From assembly GCA_030017395.1 (NCBI GenBank), contig JASEIZ010000077.1:1-8856 (forward strand): DNA of 8,856 bases, given 5' to 3'. Under the pieces are notes generated by a model. The model was given only the letters and a program-made list of their open reading frames with translations. It was not told the DNA's origin and ran no database searches. Shown here piece after piece: positions 7,821-8,856 of this stretch; the stretch's first letter is position 1; each line of letters opens with the position of its first letter. The DNA comes from Desulfobacterales bacterium. GTDB taxonomy: Bacteria; Desulfobacterota; Desulfobacteria; Desulfobacterales; ETH-SRB1. A program made the translations under genes and the position numbers.

Positions 7821-7858
7821 TTTTTGCTCCTGATTTTATACCAACAAAAGATAAAACC
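7821..7858 (-). promoter_or_regulatory. Candidate fourU-like RNA thermometer in the hsp20 leader
   Basis: In the predicted transcript the ribosome site CAGGAG (7827-7832) can pair with CUUUUG (7845-7850) over 6 bp: three standard outer or inner pairs plus two U-G wobbles, the pattern of fourU thermometers, of which Salmonella agsA, also a small heat shock gene, is the known example. A competing 8-bp stem, GGUUUUAU (7851-7858) with AUAAAAUC (7832-7839), would leave AGGAG free. The two cannot form together. Pairing was judged by eye in AT-rich sequence and no energy was computed. Confidence 0.33.
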
Positions 7859-7860
7859 TA

Positions 7861-7899
7861 TGCAATAAATATTTTTACGGAAAAATGCTCAGTATTGCA
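7861..7899. repeat. Nested inverted repeat overlapping the hsp20 promoter
   Basis: Outer arms TGCAATA (7861-7867) and TATTGCA (7893-7899) are a perfect 7-bp inverted pair. They enclose ATTTTT (7871-7876) and AAAAAT (7881-7886), a perfect 6-bp inverted pair around ACGG. The unit covers the proposed -10 and most of the -35 of hsp20, the position expected of a repressor operator. It would lie almost wholly upstream of the predicted transcript start, so it would act as DNA rather than RNA. Confidence 0.5.
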
Positions 7900-7900
7900 A
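7872..7900 (-). promoter_or_regulatory. Candidate sigma70-type promoter for hsp20-lon cluster
   Basis: On the minus strand TTGCAA (7895-7900) and TAAAAA (7872-7877) are separated by 17 bp. Transcription would begin near 7865, giving a leader of about 45 bases before hsp20. The hexamers match the housekeeping consensus moderately. I saw no sigma32-like CTTGAAA/CCCCAT pair and no CIRCE element. Confidence 0.4.
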
Positions 7901-7925
7901 ACCTTTTTTTGCCGGATTTTTCTAA

Positions 7926-7940
7926 GTGTGCGTGACACAC
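7926..7940. promoter_or_regulatory. Inverted repeat GTGTG-N5-CACAC, possible operator
   Basis: A perfect 5-bp dyad around CGTGA, 26 bp upstream of the proposed hsp20 -35 and 44 bp upstream of the proposed tetR -35. TetR-family operators are commonly short dyads in the divergent region beside their own gene, so this is a candidate site for the adjacent regulator. No binding evidence is visible. Confidence 0.3.
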
Positions 7941-7983
7941 AGGCACGAAAAGAAACCTGCCCTTATGACCACGTTTTTCCTAT

Positions 7984-8012
7984 TTGACAAAATGAACATT
8001 TCGTCGCATAAA
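7984..8012 (+). promoter_or_regulatory. Candidate sigma70 promoter for tetR and the efflux adaptor
   Basis: A perfect -35 TTGACA (7984-7989) is followed after 17 bp by CATAAA (8007-8012). The start codon is about 50 bp further on, allowing a leader of roughly 45 bases. The -10 lies inside an imperfect dyad (ATAAA 8008-8012, CAATTG 8015-8020, TTTAT 8022-8026) flanked by CGTC and GACG, suggestive of an autorepression site. Confidence 0.5.
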
Positions 8013-8064
8013 GACAATTGGTTTATATGGTGACGGACGATTCACAGAGCATAGGGGTTCAAAA

Positions 8065-8697
8065 ATGAAAAATACCAGGCTTTCAAGAAAAGAACGGGAA
8101 TATTTACGCCATCGACAAGAGATCCTTAAGGTGGCTTTGAAACTCTTTTCTGAAAAAGGCTTCCACAATGTCTCAATGCATGAAATAGCAACCTCCTCTG
8201 AATTTGCCGTTGGTACGCTTTATAAGTTTTTTTCAAATAAAGAAGCCCTTTACAGGGCACTTATGATAGATGTGTCGAAAGCCTTTCATTCATCATTGAT
8301 GGTAGCGCTTACAACGTCAGGGAACGAACCGGAAAAGATCAGGGCTTGTGTAGAAGCTAAGATAAAAGTCTTTATGGAGAATTCAGATTCTGTCCGTCTT
8401 TATCTGGCTGAAACACGTGCGGCCAGTTTTAATATTAAGGCTGGTCTGGATACCGACATAAAGGTGAGGTATGAAGAGTTTCTTGAAAAACTGGCACGTG
8501 TATTTGAAAGCGGAATTAAAAAGAGACTTTTCAAATCGTTCGACCCCTACCTTCTTGCGGTCGCCCTTGATGGCATTGCAAACGCGTTTTTATTTCAACA
8601 TATTGAATATTCTAATGCCCATACGTTTGATGCAGACCTGATCGTAAATATATTTTTTCAGCAGATTTATAAAGAGGGAGAAACAAGAGATGAGTAG
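8065..8697 (+). CDS. TetR/AcrR family transcriptional regulator
   Basis: 210-residue TetR-family regulator, probably a ligand-responsive repressor acting as a dimer. The N-terminal DNA-binding domain (about 15-62) has the family pattern ILKVALKLFSEKGFHNVSMHEIA, then the recognition helix and VGTLYKFFSNKEAL. The remainder is a helical ligand and dimer domain with no identifiable ligand. The start at 8065 has AGGGG 7 bp upstream. Its last 8 bp overlap the start of an RND adaptor gene, so it probably controls its own operon and the efflux pump, as in many TetR-RND modules. It is divergent from hsp20 and might also touch that promoter, but nothing in the sequence shows this. Confidence 0.93.
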   Translation: MKNTRLSRKEREYLRHRQEILKVALKLFSEKGFHNVSMHEIATSSEFAVGTLYKFFSNKEALYRALMIDVSKAFHSSLMVALTTSGNEPEKIRACVEAKIKVFMENSDSVRLYLAETRAASFNIKAGLDTDIKVRYEEFLEKLARVFESGIKKRLFKSFDPYLLAVALDGIANAFLFQHIEYSNAHTFDADLIVNIFFQQIYKEGETRDE

Positions 8698-8856
8698 AGT
8701 TATCATTCTGGTGTTTATTGTTTTCTTAACAGCAGCCTTTCCCGCTGTCGCCGGCCCCCCAGGTCCGGGCGGCGGGCCGGCGCCGCTGGTGACGGTTGAG
8801 GCGGTTACCGAGCAGGACGTCAACCCTACAGCCCAATACGTGGGCCATGTGGAAGC
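8690..8856 (+). CDS. RND efflux periplasmic adaptor (membrane fusion protein), 5' part only
   Basis: Starts at ATG 8690 within the end of tetR, with GGGAG 9 bp upstream, and runs open to the window edge (55 codons seen). Residues 1-21 form a signal peptide with a likely cleavage after AVA. A short Pro/Gly-rich stretch (PPGPGGGPAP) follows, then LVTVEAVTEQDVNPTAQYVGHVEA, which matches the first beta strand of AcrA/MdtA-type adaptors. No lipobox cysteine is present in the visible part, so unlike AcrA it would be a soluble or otherwise anchored periplasmic protein. The inner-membrane RND transporter would be expected just beyond the window. The base composition rises sharply to GC-rich around 8745-8785 compared with the AT-rich genes before it. 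Confidence 0.82.
   Translation, partial: MSRVIILVFIVFLTAAFPAVAGPPGPGGGPAPLVTVEAVTEQDVNPTAQYVGHVE
8749..8782 (+). repeat. GC-rich inverted repeat (predicted strong hairpin) early in the adaptor gene
   Basis: Arms CGCCGGCCC (8749-8757) and GGGCCGGCG (8774-8782) are perfectly complementary over 9 bp. Inside them CCC (8758-8760) can also pair with GGG (8767-8769), leaving a CGGC bulge. Of these 34 bases 32 are G or C. It lies about 60 bases after the start codon, over the signal-peptide cleavage region and the Pro/Gly stretch. No T-run follows, so it is not a standard terminator. Confidence 0.75.

Noticed and set aside
7827..7858. H-type pseudoknot combining both hsp20 leader stems
   Set aside because: The stems share a base and leave no loop to cross the 8-bp stem, so they can only be alternatives.
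7821..8064. CIRCE element, sigma32 or sigma54 promoter for hsp20
   Set aside because: No TTAGCACTC/GAGTGCTAA pair, no CTTGAAA/CCCCAT pair, and the GG/GC spacings seen do not match sigma54.

Overview
The window reads as chromosomal sequence from a Gram-negative bacterium of fairly low GC. The Gram-negative call rests on an RlpA-type outer-membrane lipoprotein, a heptose-phosphate phosphatase of lipopolysaccharide synthesis, and the start of an RND-efflux adaptor. The gene mix (Hsp20 beside Lon, RecD2, a Ste24-type M48 protease, TetR with RND) would suit a Desulfobacterota-like organism, but that placement is inference. No mobile element, CRISPR array, tRNA or rRNA was seen.

Layout: (1) 1-141 is a leader with candidate promoters and no supportable gene. 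(2) 142-1374 (+) is a complete seven-span Ste24/CAAX-protease-1-like M48 metallopeptidase. (3) 1375-1500 is a convergent gap without a convincing terminator. (4) 1501-7820 (-) is a tight five-gene cluster, transcribed hsp20 > lon > rlpA > gmhB > recD2. The hsp20-lon gap is 36 bp. The other junctions are TAATG (lon/rlpA), an 11-bp overlap with a TTG start (rlpA/gmhB) and ATGA (gmhB/recD2), so the set is very likely one transcript with coupled translation. (5) 7821-8064 is a divergent regulatory region with candidate promoters in both directions, a nested inverted repeat over the hsp20 promoter, a possible fourU-like RNA thermometer over the hsp20 ribosome site, and dyads that could be TetR operators. 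(6) 8065-8697 (+) is a TetR-family regulator, overlapping by 8 bp (7) an RND periplasmic adaptor that runs off the window end.

Taken together, the cluster joins holdase (Hsp20), ATP-dependent proteolysis (Lon), peptidoglycan/septal maintenance (RlpA), LPS heptose supply (GmhB) and DNA repair helicase (RecD2). This looks like a general stress operon headed by a heat-shock gene. The TetR-adaptor pair looks like a separate self-regulated efflux operon sharing the intergenic control region. I found no clearly new multi-gene system. The most interesting signals are the regulatory structures upstream of hsp20 and a very GC-rich perfect 9-bp inverted repeat just inside the adaptor gene.
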